Shown: positions 32,669-46,200 of the stretch, piece by piece
How positions within the stretch are numbered: the first letter of the stretch is position 1
Layout of the letters: each line of letters opens with the position of its first letter
Assembly (NCBI GenBank): GCA_014607495.2
Contig: CP053150.1
Coordinates: forward strand, 7,956,495-8,020,494
DNA length: 64,000 bases
Direction: 5' to 3'
From: Carposina sasakii
Taxonomy: Eukaryota; Arthropoda; Insecta; Lepidoptera; Carposinidae
Notes under the pieces: model-generated
Told to the model about the DNA's origin: nothing
What the model saw: the letters and a program-made list of their open reading frames with translations, nothing else
The model's database searches: none
Made by a program: the position numbers and the translations under genes

Positions 32669-33113
32669 GGGGACCCACCGCGGCTTCGCACGGAATAATG
32701 CACGCTTACGCGGGAAAGCCGTAGCGACCACTAGTTATGATACATACATTATAATCACGCTTTATATCTACGGGGTAGCATAGTTAGAATAAAATAAAAA
32801 TTCAAAACGATTGGTGAAACAAATAAATGTATAAACATACTTGTATTTGTCGCTACCCATTATCTTTTATGTGATGCTAATAATGTATAACTGGGGACCC
32901 ACCGCGGCTTCGCACGGAAGTAATGCACGCTTACGCGGGAGAAGCCGTAGCGACCACTAGTTATGAATACATACATTATAATCACGCTTTATATCTTACG
33001 GGGTAGGCATAGTTATGAATAAAATAAAAATATCAAAACTGTATTGGTGAAACAAATAAATGTATAAACATACTTGTATTTGTCGCTACCCATTATCTTT
33101 TATGTGATGCTAA
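32669..33113. repeat. Tandem duplication differing only by single-base deletions
   Basis: Copy 1 is 32669-32880 (212 bp) and copy 2 is 32893-33113 (221 bp). The nine differences are all single bases missing from copy 1, with no substitutions. The last 75 bp are identical. Both start 'ggggacccaccgcggcttcg' and end 'tttatgtgatgctaa'. Confidence 0.85.
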
Positions 33114-34211
33114 ACATAACTTTGATGTAATAGGCTTGGCAACCAATAAAATAAAACAAACATAAATTTTATAAAAGTCAAATACTTAAATTTCATACTC
33201 ATAATAGTAGGGCCAAATGTATAGGACCAGTGATATGCTTCTAGCTCGTGGCATAAAAGAGTGCCTAAAAGATCCTTATTTGACTCTTACAACATGTATG
33301 GAATTATAAACTTATTGCTTGATAAAATAATGAATTCCCACCTGTGGCTGAAGTTAAAGGTATTGGTTCCTTTGGTATTGCTGCCACATTATTAGATGTG
33401 ATAGATATGTACAGCAATCACTAAAATAGAAGAAAGCTAGTAAAAGAAAGCTAGCTAATATAAACATATTGACAATTTTAACAACCATATACATAGTAAC
33501 ACTTGATACTATTGAATGATTAAGATTTTCATTATTCATTGCTGATTTCCCCATCTCAAAATATTAATTATTAAGAATTAATTGTAAGAGAAAATAAATA
33601 AAACAAAAACTTTCCCCAATACAAACATTTTTGTGTCATAAAATATCCAATATACCAAAATCCCACCTGCGGCTGAGATTGACAGAACAGATTCTATTAT
33701 TGTGTGCATATTACATTTCCTGATAACTCTTTCAAGACGGAAACTTCTTTACAGACAGGTAGTTTGCAATAATTGTGGTCAGTGTACATGTTCATTGTAT
33801 AATTATGCAATCATCAGGAGCCAAATTCTATGTAAAAAAAAAATTACACTATTATTTTGTAAAATACTTAACTTCCACATCTCATCTATACTTGATCACT
33901 ATATTCCTAAATAAAGTCGAAAAATCCTGAAATCTCAGGACAAATCCTGTGATATGGTAACCCTAGGCCGGCCGGACGGCAAAATTGTTTATGGTTGCTA
34001 TCCACCATAGATAACATAGAGTAAAAAGCTGTCAACATTCATCTTTCCCGTATCTTTCCGGTCTCAATATGAAGGTACCACCCGTGCATGTATGTACTAT
34101 GGCTGTATGGGCTTAGTTCCCCTTGCCTTTCCTTCGGGATAAACTAAAAAAGCATGTATGTACTTAATATGTTTACTTTTCAGATCTCAAATCAAATCAT
34201 ATTAATATCAA
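33114..34211. other. Upstream region of LARS2, no gene recognised
   Basis: Two minus-strand exon-like ends occur (…acttcagccacag/gtggg at 33350 and …atctcagccgcag/gtggg at 33665) with short open frames before them. I cannot connect them to any gene. At 34100-34147 lies an inverted copy of the 'agcccatacagcc' repeat. Confidence 0.35.
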
Positions 34212-37200
34212 ATGCATAACTATAACATGACAGAATTGTTGAAATTCAGGATATCTAAATTCTTTACACAGAGTTATCGCTTTAAGGGTAGTTTAGGTTT
34301 GTGGGTAAGCATGCTTTTTGTGATTTTTCTATACAATGATCATCCAGTTACTTATTCCACTACATTTCACTCATTACTTGCTTACAGGATCAAGATATTA
34401 ATTCAGAACTGAAGATAAAAATTGAAAAACATTGGTCCAAGTCAGTATCAAGTGATTATTCTGTTGATTCAAATGGAAGATCATTCTATGTACTTCCAAT
34501 GTTCCCATATCCTTCAGGCAACTTGCACATGGGCCATGTCAGAGTGTATTCAATATCTGATACTTTAGCTAGATTTCATAAACTTAATGGTAAAAATGTT
34601 ATTCATCCTATTGGTTGGGATGCATTTGGACTGCCAGCTGAAAATGCGGCAATAGAACGTAACATCCTTCCACATGATTGGACAAAATCTAATATAAACA
34701 CTATGAAAGAACAAATATTGCAGCTGGGGTTTAAATTTGACTGGGACAGAGAATTTGCTACCTGTGATCCTAATTATTATAAATGGACCCAATATATCTT
34801 CCGTAAACTTTATGATAGTGGGTTAGCTTATCAAGATAAGGTATGTACATATTTTACATTTGCACCATCTATAAATATGATGCCTAATAAACATTCAGTA
34901 AATTTTGCTAGCCAAATTTAAAGTATTATCTTTTTCTAGGCTCTTGTTAATTGGGATCCTATTGATAAGACTGTGCTAGCTGATGAACAGGTAGATGATC
35001 TTGGCTGTTCATGGAGATCTGGAGCGAAAGTTGAAAAGAAAGTACTAATACAATGGTTCATCAAAACCTCAAAATATGCTAAAAAACTATATGATGGACT
35101 TCATAGTGACTATTTAGAAAACTGGAAAGATATTATAAATTTACAAAAACATTGGATTGGCAAATGTAATGGCATTGTAGTAAGTTTAAAATTTACATTT
35201 GGAACTACAAGTAGAAATCTAGATGTGTGGTCTGAGGAACCACACAAATTTAAATATGCCCAATTTCTGACTATTAAGCCTACTAATATATTTGTCCAGG
35301 AGTTAAAAAATACAAACAACGCTAATATAAAATGTTTTAACCCTATAACAAATAGAGAATTACCAGTATATGTTACTAATGATGTAAATTATGCAGAAGG
35401 GAGAGATATATATTTGGCTAGCCCATTGATTGATATACAGGATAGAAAATTTGCTGAAAGCCTTGCAATTTCTTGTCCATATACCAATAATGATGTAGAT
35501 GTTAATAAAGAATCAGAAGAAGTTATTGCATTGGCAAATTCTAAAAATATAGGTGGTTATTTTGTTAGTTCCAAGTTAAAAGATTGGCTGATTTCCAGGC
35601 AAAGGTATTGGGGTACCCCTATACCTATAATCCATTGTGATAAATGTGGTACAGTGCCTGTTCCATATGAAGACCTCCCGGTGACCTTGCCTTTGATTGA
35701 TTCTAGAAAACCTAACATTAATACCCTCATCGAGACAGGTTGGGTATACTGTACATGTCCAAATTGTAATTCTAAAGCCATGAGAGAAACTGACACAATG
35801 GATACATTTGTAGATTCATCATGGTACTACTACCGCTTTTTGGATCCCAATAACAAAAAGGTACCATTTTCCAAAGAAAAAGTCTGTGGTAATACACCAG
35901 TGGATATTTATATTGGAGGCAAAGAGCATGCTGTGTTACATTTGTACTATGCAAGATTTATGAGTTACTTTTTGCATTCACTAGGATATACAGAAACTGA
36001 GGAGCCTTTTAAGAAATTAGTTGTTCAAGGAATGGTCATGGGGCAATCTTATTGTGTGAAATCATCTGGTAAATACATACCTGAAGAACAAGTGGAAAAG
36101 GATGGTGAGGTATATAAAGAGAAGGGTACTGGAGAACCACTGTCAGTCCAATGGGAAAAAATGAGCAAATCAAAATACAATGGGGTAAATCCTTCACAAC
36201 TGTTATCAAAATATGGATGTGATACTACAAAACTGCTCATGCTGGCAGATGTTCCACCAGCAACCAGCAGGCACTGGTCTGATGCAAGTAAGTTAATACT
36301 TGTTTTCATTAGAGTGGCCAAATTATGTATTAGCGATTGTCTATTGTTCTATCTAACTCAATTATGACTTCTGTTGCAGCCTTGCCTGGTGTGTTAAACT
36401 GGCAACATCGTCTTTGGATTACAATAAAAGAATTTCAAAAGCATAGAAGTAATGATGCTCTCTACTGTAAAGACATTTTGACACCTGAGGAATTCAATAA
36501 ACATGAGGAAAAAATTAGAGACTCAAGGAATTATTTGACAGCCACAACCACTTACCATTTTAAATATACTCATAAGCTCAGTGTTGGAATTTCCAGACTC
36601 CAAAGCTTAACAACTACATTGAGGGTAAGTAAAAAATATCCTGTGTACTTTGATACTCTTTATGTTTTAAGCTTTTTTTATTCTACCACCCAGCAGCTAT
36701 CATTGCCTCATTCACTTTATATTAGCAGCACTTGTACATGGCTTTGTTTTAAAGCTGCAGTACAGATGACCACATGCACTCGAAGCATGCATTCGTCGTG
36801 CTATTCTGTCGGACTGTGGACGCGCGCTCGCTCAGATTTTGCGTGATAGAATGGATGCACTTCCATCATCCAGGAAGAGGCACCATGGTGCATGCTTTTT
36901 GCCAATGACATTGCCCTTATTGGTGAGGACGGGCCTGAGGTACAGAACAGACTAGTGAAATGGCAGCAAAAGCTGGAGAATGTTGGCCTAAAAATCAGCA
37001 AATCAAAAACTGAACAAATGTTTTGTGATTTCGGCGTCTCTCCAGCTCTATGGCAATATCCTTTGATGGTGTGGCATTGCCAGTCTGTTCAAACTTTAAG
37101 TACCTGGGCTCTGTCTTACAACGGGATGGGGAAATAGACCGAGATATAAAGCACCGAATTAGTTCAGCACAAGTAGCATGACCTGCGAAACACGATATGA

Positions 37201-40200
37201 TAAACCGATTTATCGACATTTAGCCTCTCAAAATACGATAAATATTGAATTTTGTATAGAGACGATACGATATCCACGATATGTGGTCATGCTAGGGGGG
37301 CAGGATGGATGAAATAGCGACAGGTCACGGGAGTTACGTGCGATGCCCGGATGCCATTAAAGTTAAAGGGTATGGTGTACAAGACCGTAATTCGACCTGT
37401 TGTCTTGTATGGATCTGAATGCTGGGCCGTAAAGAAGAAGGATGAAAATCAACTGCATGTAAGCGAGATGAGAATGTTGAGATGGATGTGTGGAGTTACA
37501 AGAATGGATGAAATAAGAAATGAGTATATAAGTGGAAGTCTGAAAGTTGCGCCGATCACAGAAAAGTTACCTGTCTTGGTACGGGCATGTAAAGCGACGG
37601 GCAATATTTTACAGAGAGCGTTGTGCATGAATGTGGATGGATATAAAGGAAGAGGTAGACCAAAGAAATGTTGGATGGACTATGTGAGAAAGGATATGCG
37701 TGTTCTGGGAGTGAGCAATGAGATGACGGATAATAGAGATAAATGGAAGAAAAGTACATATTGCGCCGACCCTAAATAAATGGGAACTACTCGTAGGCAT
37801 GGGCTAATCATATCCGGGAAAGGATTGAACATGTAGTATATCACTCCGACTAAGGATATATATCCTTTTAACATATCCAACTCCGCGTGTATATCCGGGA
37901 ACGAAGAGATTTAAGTGACGCGAGATATGACTGGGATTGGTTTGGTTAGGTTGTTGTGTGTCCTTTTAACAGATCCAACTCCGCGTACATGGGAATGAAG
38001 AGATTAAGCGAACCGAGATATGATTGGAATGATCTATCCAAATAATAATTAGAATATTTGATAGGCGTATTTAAAAATCACAGTAGGTACCTACACTAGA
38101 ACTATTGTCCTAAAAATAATTGCAAATCCAAACAGCTTTTATTTACATTAAAAACAAAATACTTAAGATCAAATATAAAACGGAATGAATATAAATTTTG
38201 AAAATTATAATTACGAAAACAAATATTTATACTAAATTTTATAGCATGCCTGTCGCTCGTGAGTATTTGTATATACTCGTGTAATGTCGTTACATTCGCG
38301 CTCATGCGTCTACTGCGATAGTAACGCGCGTTCCGGCGCGTTCGCATTCCGTCTTGCTCACTTATTCTTATCTTCGGCATTATTCGGTAGGTCGGAGTGG
38401 GTCGGATATAGGATATGGTAACTTTCTTTAAAGTGAAGGAGTTGATTGATATCCACCTCTGGATATATATCCGAGGATATAGTTGTGTCCGGAGTTACCC
38501 ATGTCTAATGGGAACAGGGCAGGAAGATGGGAAAAAGACGAACACTCGAAAAAGGAGAATCTGCGCTATGGACGCTGAACACCTTACTACAATAATGCGA
38601 AACAACGCAAATTGAGCATGCAGTGAACCTGTAATATTTTTGAATTTTGTGGTAATGACTTAATGATAATAGCCAATACTTATGCACTGGTTAAACAAAA
38701 TACCAAAGTAATCAATCATGTACTTTTTTGCAGAACAATGTGCCAGCTGAAGTAATTGCAAAGAGCAAAGAGTTTGAACTTGCTCTGGCTTCTTTAATTA
38801 TTATGCTGTCTCCTATAACACCACACTTTTGTTCTGAGCTATGGGCAGGGTTTAGAGAGACACCTAACAGAATCACAGATAATTCTAGTCTAATTAATTG
38901 GGATAACGATGTTCTTGGACAGAAATGGCCAGTGGTTGATGAAGATTATGAGCTATCATTTTTATGTAAAGTGAGTATATTTTCAATAACGTTTAGGATA
39001 ATAGGGCATATGCATGTTTTTTTTATGTTCATTTTTCGATTCTGCGTAAAAATGAATAAAGTTTGCCCTTGGAATGGCATATCTAAGTTTAACCGTTTTG
39101 GATTTACAGCGATTCAAAAATACGAGGCGAAAAAATTTTGTTTTGAAACGCATGGTTTGCTCTATCTATACTAAAATGGCATAGACTTTGGCGTCATAGT
39201 ACACAAGAGTCTCAAATTAGTATGGGAAAATAAAGTAATCTTATTTTTTAAACGTAATATAACATTTTTGTGTATAATTGTCAATAATTATATTAATAGG
39301 TAGGTACGGATATTAATAAAGTGTTTATTAAATCAATGAGATAATTCAAAATATGGGTAAAATTGTATGTTTTTACTCCTTTAATAGCCTACGCAGACGA
39401 CGTACTTTTCTCCGTGGGGGAGAAAAATACGCCGAGGATTTACCGCGGACAACCACGGACCATACGCGGACTCAACGCACACGGTGTGCTATAATTTCAT
39501 AGATGAGAACAACTATAGAGGAATAGAGAGCCAACTCGGTTATTTTCTGTCACCTCACTTACATTAATTAAAGCTCCATCTCTTTTCTGGGTTCCGAAAC
39601 TTTGATATTATACTATTATGGATATATTATAGACTAGTGGCCCGCCCTCGCTTCGCTTCGGTACATATCCTCTAAAATTTGGAATTCCCGTTTGTCCCGT
39701 TCTCGTGGGAATATCGGGAAATATGTTCTTAGTGCTTCCTTACAGTCCCTACCGAATATATCTGCCATATTTTATCATTTTGTGTCAAGTGGTCTTCGTA
39801 AAAATTGAGAATTCCCGTTTGTCCAGTTCCCGTGGGAATTACGGGAAATCCGTTCTTTGTGCTCCCTAGCAGTCCCTAATGAACAGTGCCTATTATATTT
39901 GAGGATATCCCTAGATTCTTTAGAGATGTTATGTTTAATATGTAGGTGATCAAAACGCTCAGTAAAAGCATAAAAAACAGACTACATGTGCGTACAATAT
40001 TTGAGGATTGCCCTTGATTTCTCCAAGATCCCATCATCAGATCGTGATGTGGTGAATATGGGACCAACTATTAAAAAAAAAATTGAAATCGGTTCATAAA
40101 TGACGGAGTTCTGAGGTAACACACATAAAAAATAAAAAAACATACAGACGAATTGATAACCTCTCTTTTTTTTGAAGTAGGTTAAAAATTGATCTTAACT

Positions 40201-43200
40201 ATATTAGCATGATAGCCATTTAGCTGATATTTTAACAAAACTTTTGTCTAAAGTTAAATTTGAGTTCTTTAGAAATAATTGTTTGAAAACCTAACAGAAT
40301 ATAAAAACTAAGAAGTATTTTTGTGTGCTTATTTTAGTTTATTTTGTTAATTTTAGTTAAAACTGTCTATGTTTAAGAAGGGGCTGGGCCAAGGGGAAGG
40401 TCTAGAAATAGGTAGGTCAAAGAGGTACCTGTGGGGGTTTTGTTCTTTCTTCTTCCGCGCGGATGGTAGGGTTTTCAAGTTTTTACTGTACTATAGTCCA
40501 CTTTAAGTGAAGGACACTCTTAGGTAGGTCAATTTGTCACTATGTTTCTCACACAATGTTAAAACTATAATTTTGTATCTCCCTCGTCTAATTGTCCTCT
40601 CTTTTCCTCGCCGCCCTGCATCTGCCAGTTGCCCAACGGTCGCGTGTAGTGACCCGCGTCTCGGCAGGTGAATTTTGTGTGTGAGAAAAATGGTGACAAA
40701 CTGACCTACCTAAAAGAGTGTCCTTCACCTAAAGTGGACTATAGTACAGTGAAAACCTGAATACCTTACCATCCGCGCGGAAGAAGAAAGAACTAAACCG
40801 CCACAGGTACCTCTTTGACCTACTTACTTCTAGAAACTTCCTCTTGGACCAGCCCCTTCTTAAACGTTTGGTAGCAGAGCGTGGCTTATCCCCTCTAATC
40901 TAATAATTCTTTAAATTGTGAGATTTCTAGTTATTGAATAACTGTAGCGGCTATAAATCAAGCGTTTTGACTTACCTACATACCTACGAGGCATGCCTTT
41001 TAAGTTCTGTCGTTTCCATATTTCCCGGCAATATTGAATTTGGAACTGTTCTATATTCGAATGTGTTTAAATTTTGAATCTCAAAACAGTTGAAAGTATT
41101 AGGATTAATGCTATTGTTTAGTCACAGCTCTCGTTAGAGAGTAAGTATATTCTTTGAGTCACAGCGTTGATTGGAATCTGTCATGTTACATACGAAAATG
41201 AATCTTTCTAAGGAAAATGTTCGTGCAATAATTTTCTACAACTTAAGAAGAAGCCTGACACGGCTTCAGTGTTTTGAGGAGATAACATCTGTGTTCAGTG
41301 ATGAAGCCCTATGTCTGCGGACTGGGACTGTCGAACGCTGGTATTTAGAATTCCAGTGTGGACATACTAGTGTTAGTGACAAATCTCGCGATGGACGCCC
41401 AAAATCCGCTTTCACTGAAGATAACATCATTGCTGTGAGACAACTAATTCTCGAAGCTCGTCATGTGACGTATCGAGAGATAGAGGCTCTATTAGGCATC
41501 TCAGGGACAACCATTCAGAAGCTCTTCCATGAAGCGCTTGGTGTGAGAAAGCTAGTTTGCCGTTGGATACCGCATCTGCTTTCCGACGATCACAAGGCGG
41601 CCCGCGTCAGATGGTGTAAGAAAAGAGAGTCAAATCACGTCTACGACATCATCAGTGGTGACGAAGCTTAGATCTATGCCTACGATCCTAATTCCAAACA
41701 ACAATCTACAATCTGGGTCTTTCAAGACGAGCCAAAACCGACTAAAGTTGTTCGTTCTCTAAGTACTTTAAAGAAGATGGTGGCCACGTTCGTTGGAATA
41801 ACCGGCCATGTTGCGACTATTGCACTTGAAGATCGTAAAACGGTTAACGCAAAGTGGTATACCACAGTTTGTTTACCACAAGTCATGGCCGAACTTCGAA
41901 AATCTAACTCAAAACGACGCATAATCCTGCACCACGACAACGCAAGCTCACACAGCGCTCGTCAAACGATTGAGTATTTGAAGCAGGAAAAAGTAGAAAT
42001 TCTTGACCATCCTCCATACAGTCCTGACCTAAGCCCTAACGATTTCTTTACATTTCCTAAAATTAAGAAAGTCTTCGTGGTCAAAGGTTCCAGTCCGGTG
42101 AAGAAGCAGTCGACGCTTTCAAGTCAGCCATTTTAAATAAATGTTATAATAACTGGTTTGAGCGAATGGAAAAGTGTATTAAGCTACGTGGTGAATACTT
42201 TGAAAAATAATAAAAAGTACTATAAGGTTCTAGTTGTGTTTTTTTCTTCAAACGACAAAACTTAAAAGGCATGCCGCGTGCAAGCGTCGTTTTTTTCTTC
42301 CCGCATTTTTTTTGGTGCCATAAAATTGTATACGTATCTTAGTTGCGTTATCTGTTGGATAACTTAAGTAATTACCTACCTTTTATTAACATTATTATTA
42401 TATCAGAATCTGGGGATCAAACTCTTAGGCAGGTACCGCCGCAGTCCTTATTGTTTACCGATACTAATGAATATAAAGCGTCAATGGGAATGCTTCAAAT
42501 AGTTTCGGATTGAGAGATTAAAAGATTCCCTTCAAATCGAAGACTTGTCCAGGTTAACGTTGCGTTTGGGCGAATTAGATACCTATGAAAATAAAATGCA
42601 TTCATCATGTTCAATTTTATTAGGTGGCCTTGACCCTAATATCGATGAGCAAGAATATCGATATGTTCGCAAACAATTAGCTCGCGATAATATAGACACC
42701 CTAAAATTTAAGCGTGCCCCCATTGACCCTATCCAGTTTCTTTCGGCTACAAGTTCACCGTATAAACACCAACAATATCCTATTCCTAACCCCTGTAGAA
42801 CCCATCCTTAGTAAATTACCTGACTTGCCTATACCACACTTTGATGGCAAACAAAGTTCGTGGGTTAGCTTTCTAGACCAATTTGATAGCGCAGTAGATA
42901 ATCACCGCGGCCTAACCCCTACACTAAAACTGCAATATCTGGTAGGATTTCTAGGCCTTCGCATATCCTTTTTAAACCCGTTATTAACTTCCTACCGTTG
43001 CCTAGAGCGGCTAGATCTTCCTGTAAAGGAGTGGTCATATTTACTGGTGCACATTTGCCTAGGGAAACTCCCCAAAAATTAAGTCAAGGTTTGAACGCAG
43101 GCACGGAGATAAGCCCGGCGTAATGCCGACTTTTGATAACCTAGTATCCTTTTTAGAGGATGAATGTCGACATTTCAATAACGTGGGCGATGCCAGTGTT

Positions 43201-46200
43201 GTCGATTCTCCCTCACAGCCCAAATATATCATGTCAAACATTCCACCTGAAAACAAAGCCCGACCTTTTAAAAGTAGAATATCTTAGGCGCGGTTTTTCT
43301 CCAATTTGATCATAATACATGGATTTACGCGTACAGTGAATTTAAATTTACTAAATTTAAACTCATTTTAAATTTAGATATTTTCACGTAAACTTAGGTT
43401 TAAGTGTGTGACTGCCGGAATCGACCACAATAATTATGCATGTAACATACCTAACCTAACCTAACCTACCTTCACCTACGTCAATTTGTATTCCCTCTTA
43501 TTCCTTAGTTCTTTTACCTGCTGCAATTATTCATGTTAAATCTTCTTTTGGTTACTATATTGAAGCCCGCGCCTTATGTGATACTGCAGCTCAGACATCC
43601 TTACCCACAAGTAATTTAGTTACAAATATTTTAAACTTACCTGTAAACTCTGTGCATGTACCTGTTCGCGGTATAGGAAATATACCATACCTACATACAA
43701 TCGCGGGGGCACAATTACCTTTACCTTTAAACCTGTAAATTCTAGTTACCCTGAAATTACTTCGTCTGCTTTAGTTGTCGATACAATTGCTGGTACGCAC
43801 CCAGAAGTTAAACCTACCTAATCATATAATGTCGTGTACTAAAACCCTACCTTTAGCAGATCCGTCTTATTATAAAAGCGGTGATATTCAGTTATTGTTA
43901 GGGGCCGACGTTTTGGTTCTCTACTGAAACCGGCCGATAGTGTTAAGTTGCTTCCGTGCGGCTTAGCCGCGTTACCTACTATTTTCGGATACCTACTCTC
44001 TGGCCTATCCAGGGTGACTTCCAGCATAATTTGGAGTCCCCCATGACTGGCGTGTCTCTCGCTCGTATAGTAGAGAAGTTTTGGAAGGTGGAAGAGCTAC
44101 CCGATTTGCCACAGCCTAATCCTTTAGACCAAGAGTGTGAACATATTTTAAATCAACTACTGTGCGCGGTAATGATGGTAGATTTATTGTGAATCCTGAG
44201 TGATCGCCCCTCTCTCGGAGACTCACGAAGTATAGTATAGCCTTAAGAAGATTCCTAAGTTTAGAAAAGCGTTTACAGGCTAACCCTGAATATCGTATAA
44301 AATATATAGAATTTATGCGGGAATATATACATTTAAATCACATGTCCGTTTCTAAAGTAGATGTATCCCATTGGATACATGGAATTGGATGTATGGAACA
44401 TTTTTATAGGATTGGTGTGCCAGTGCAAACCAGTTAAGGGCAAATTTTGACTATGCAATGCTCTAAACTGTTATTATGTAGTTTTTACATAGAAATGTAC
44501 ATATAAAGTTATTTATTGTTTACTTAAGCTACAATATTGATAAATTATTTGAATATAAATTATACGTTATATTATATTATAAGTTATATATTATAAGTTA
44601 TTACATAACATAACAATACCAAAAACGGGAATGACTAAGCGCCTAAGTTTGACCAGTGCGCTCCGATAGATGACCACTTTTGCACCAATAGTTGACCACT
44701 GAAAAACTAATAAGGAAAGGGTAGCTAATTGAAAATACAAAAAACACGCAGGTAATGGCTGAAAACTTATATTTAAGACCATTTTAAGACTAAGTTACAA
44801 CTAATTTTTAATGGCACAGTCGAAGGCAAAGTCGAAGTCGTAACTAAATACAATAAGTAACAGATCAGAGGGCTTAGTGTGAGTTTTCACTTCGAACTCG
44901 TTCGCGTTAACGTAAACTAATCAACCAACCACGTTGTGCCGTTGTTCTCACGTTTATTACACACGTCACTACGCCGTAATGTGATTGGTTGGCTACTTTA
45001 CGTTAACGCGAACGAGTTCGAAGTGTAAACTCGCACTAAGCTTTCAGATTAAAACTTTAAGGTTAGCAACACTTATTAACAAACTACCAATGAAAAATAA
45101 CTTTATACTTTGTTAAAGAGTATCACCTATATGAAACAGTCGAGTACTTAGAATGAAATAAATCAGTCTCATCATGTTACTTGAATTTTACTTGAATCTT
45201 ATTTTGAAACTAACTGAAAATCCTTTAAAAAATAATAATTGAATAATTTAGTACCATTGGAACAAGTTTATATTATATCCATTGTAAAAATTTGGCCATC
45301 TCTTACACCTTGTAGGAACCTCTAGTATTTATCGGGACCAGGTTCTTCTGTAACTTTGACGATGCTGTCAAGGTTATACCATATAACATCTTCTTTGTCG
45401 GGCCATTTGAAAGTCTTTAGACGCAAATTGTTAAGCGGTCGCAATTAGTCAATTTCGCAAATTGTCAAGCGGTTATTTAATCAAGCCTTAATATAAGCAT
45501 GAATGGACCTATTCGCCATCATGGTGTTTTTAAATCCGGTGATAACTCCAAAATCGGTGTTGTGTTCGATGGTAGCAGTAAAAGTTCTAATAATGTGTCC
45601 CTTAACCAATGTCTACATACCGGTCCTAAATTACAGAGATATTTCCCAAATTCTTATTAACTTCCGTAGGCATAAAGTTGTCTTTGTAACAGACATACGC
45701 ATGATGTTTAGAATGACCTGTGTAGAAAATAGTCTCCTACCCAACCTTTACTTACCTATGAGTTAAATACAAATACCTACGGACTTCGCTCTAGCTCTAG
45801 CCCCTTTATAGCGATTCGTACCTACCCTAGAGCTCGCTGATAAAGAGCGTCCTACTTACCCTAGAGCTGCTAGAGTACTTGAAAATGATATTTATGTAGA
45901 CGACTGTCTAACTGTGGCCGACTCCCTAGAATCGGTCATTACCTACCTTAAAAAATGAACGAAGTATCATGGCATCCGGTGGCTATGATTTACGAAAAAA
46001 AAATTAGCTATGTACCCGAGCTCTTAGAAGGTTTATCCCCGGACCACCTCAACTCCCTCGTACTTTTCAGGATGCTGGCAACCCTCAAACCTTTATTTTA
46101 GGTGTACAATACAGTCCAACTAGAGATTCCTTTACCTATAGTTCCCTATATGAGCCCCAAGATAAAGTTACCAAGCTTGATAGCTCGAACCTATGACCCC

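Noticed and set aside
28945..33966. Large transposon bounded by CTAGGGTTGCCA and its inverse
   Set aside because: Only 12 bp match over 5 kb with the FUN14 exons inside; no target duplication.
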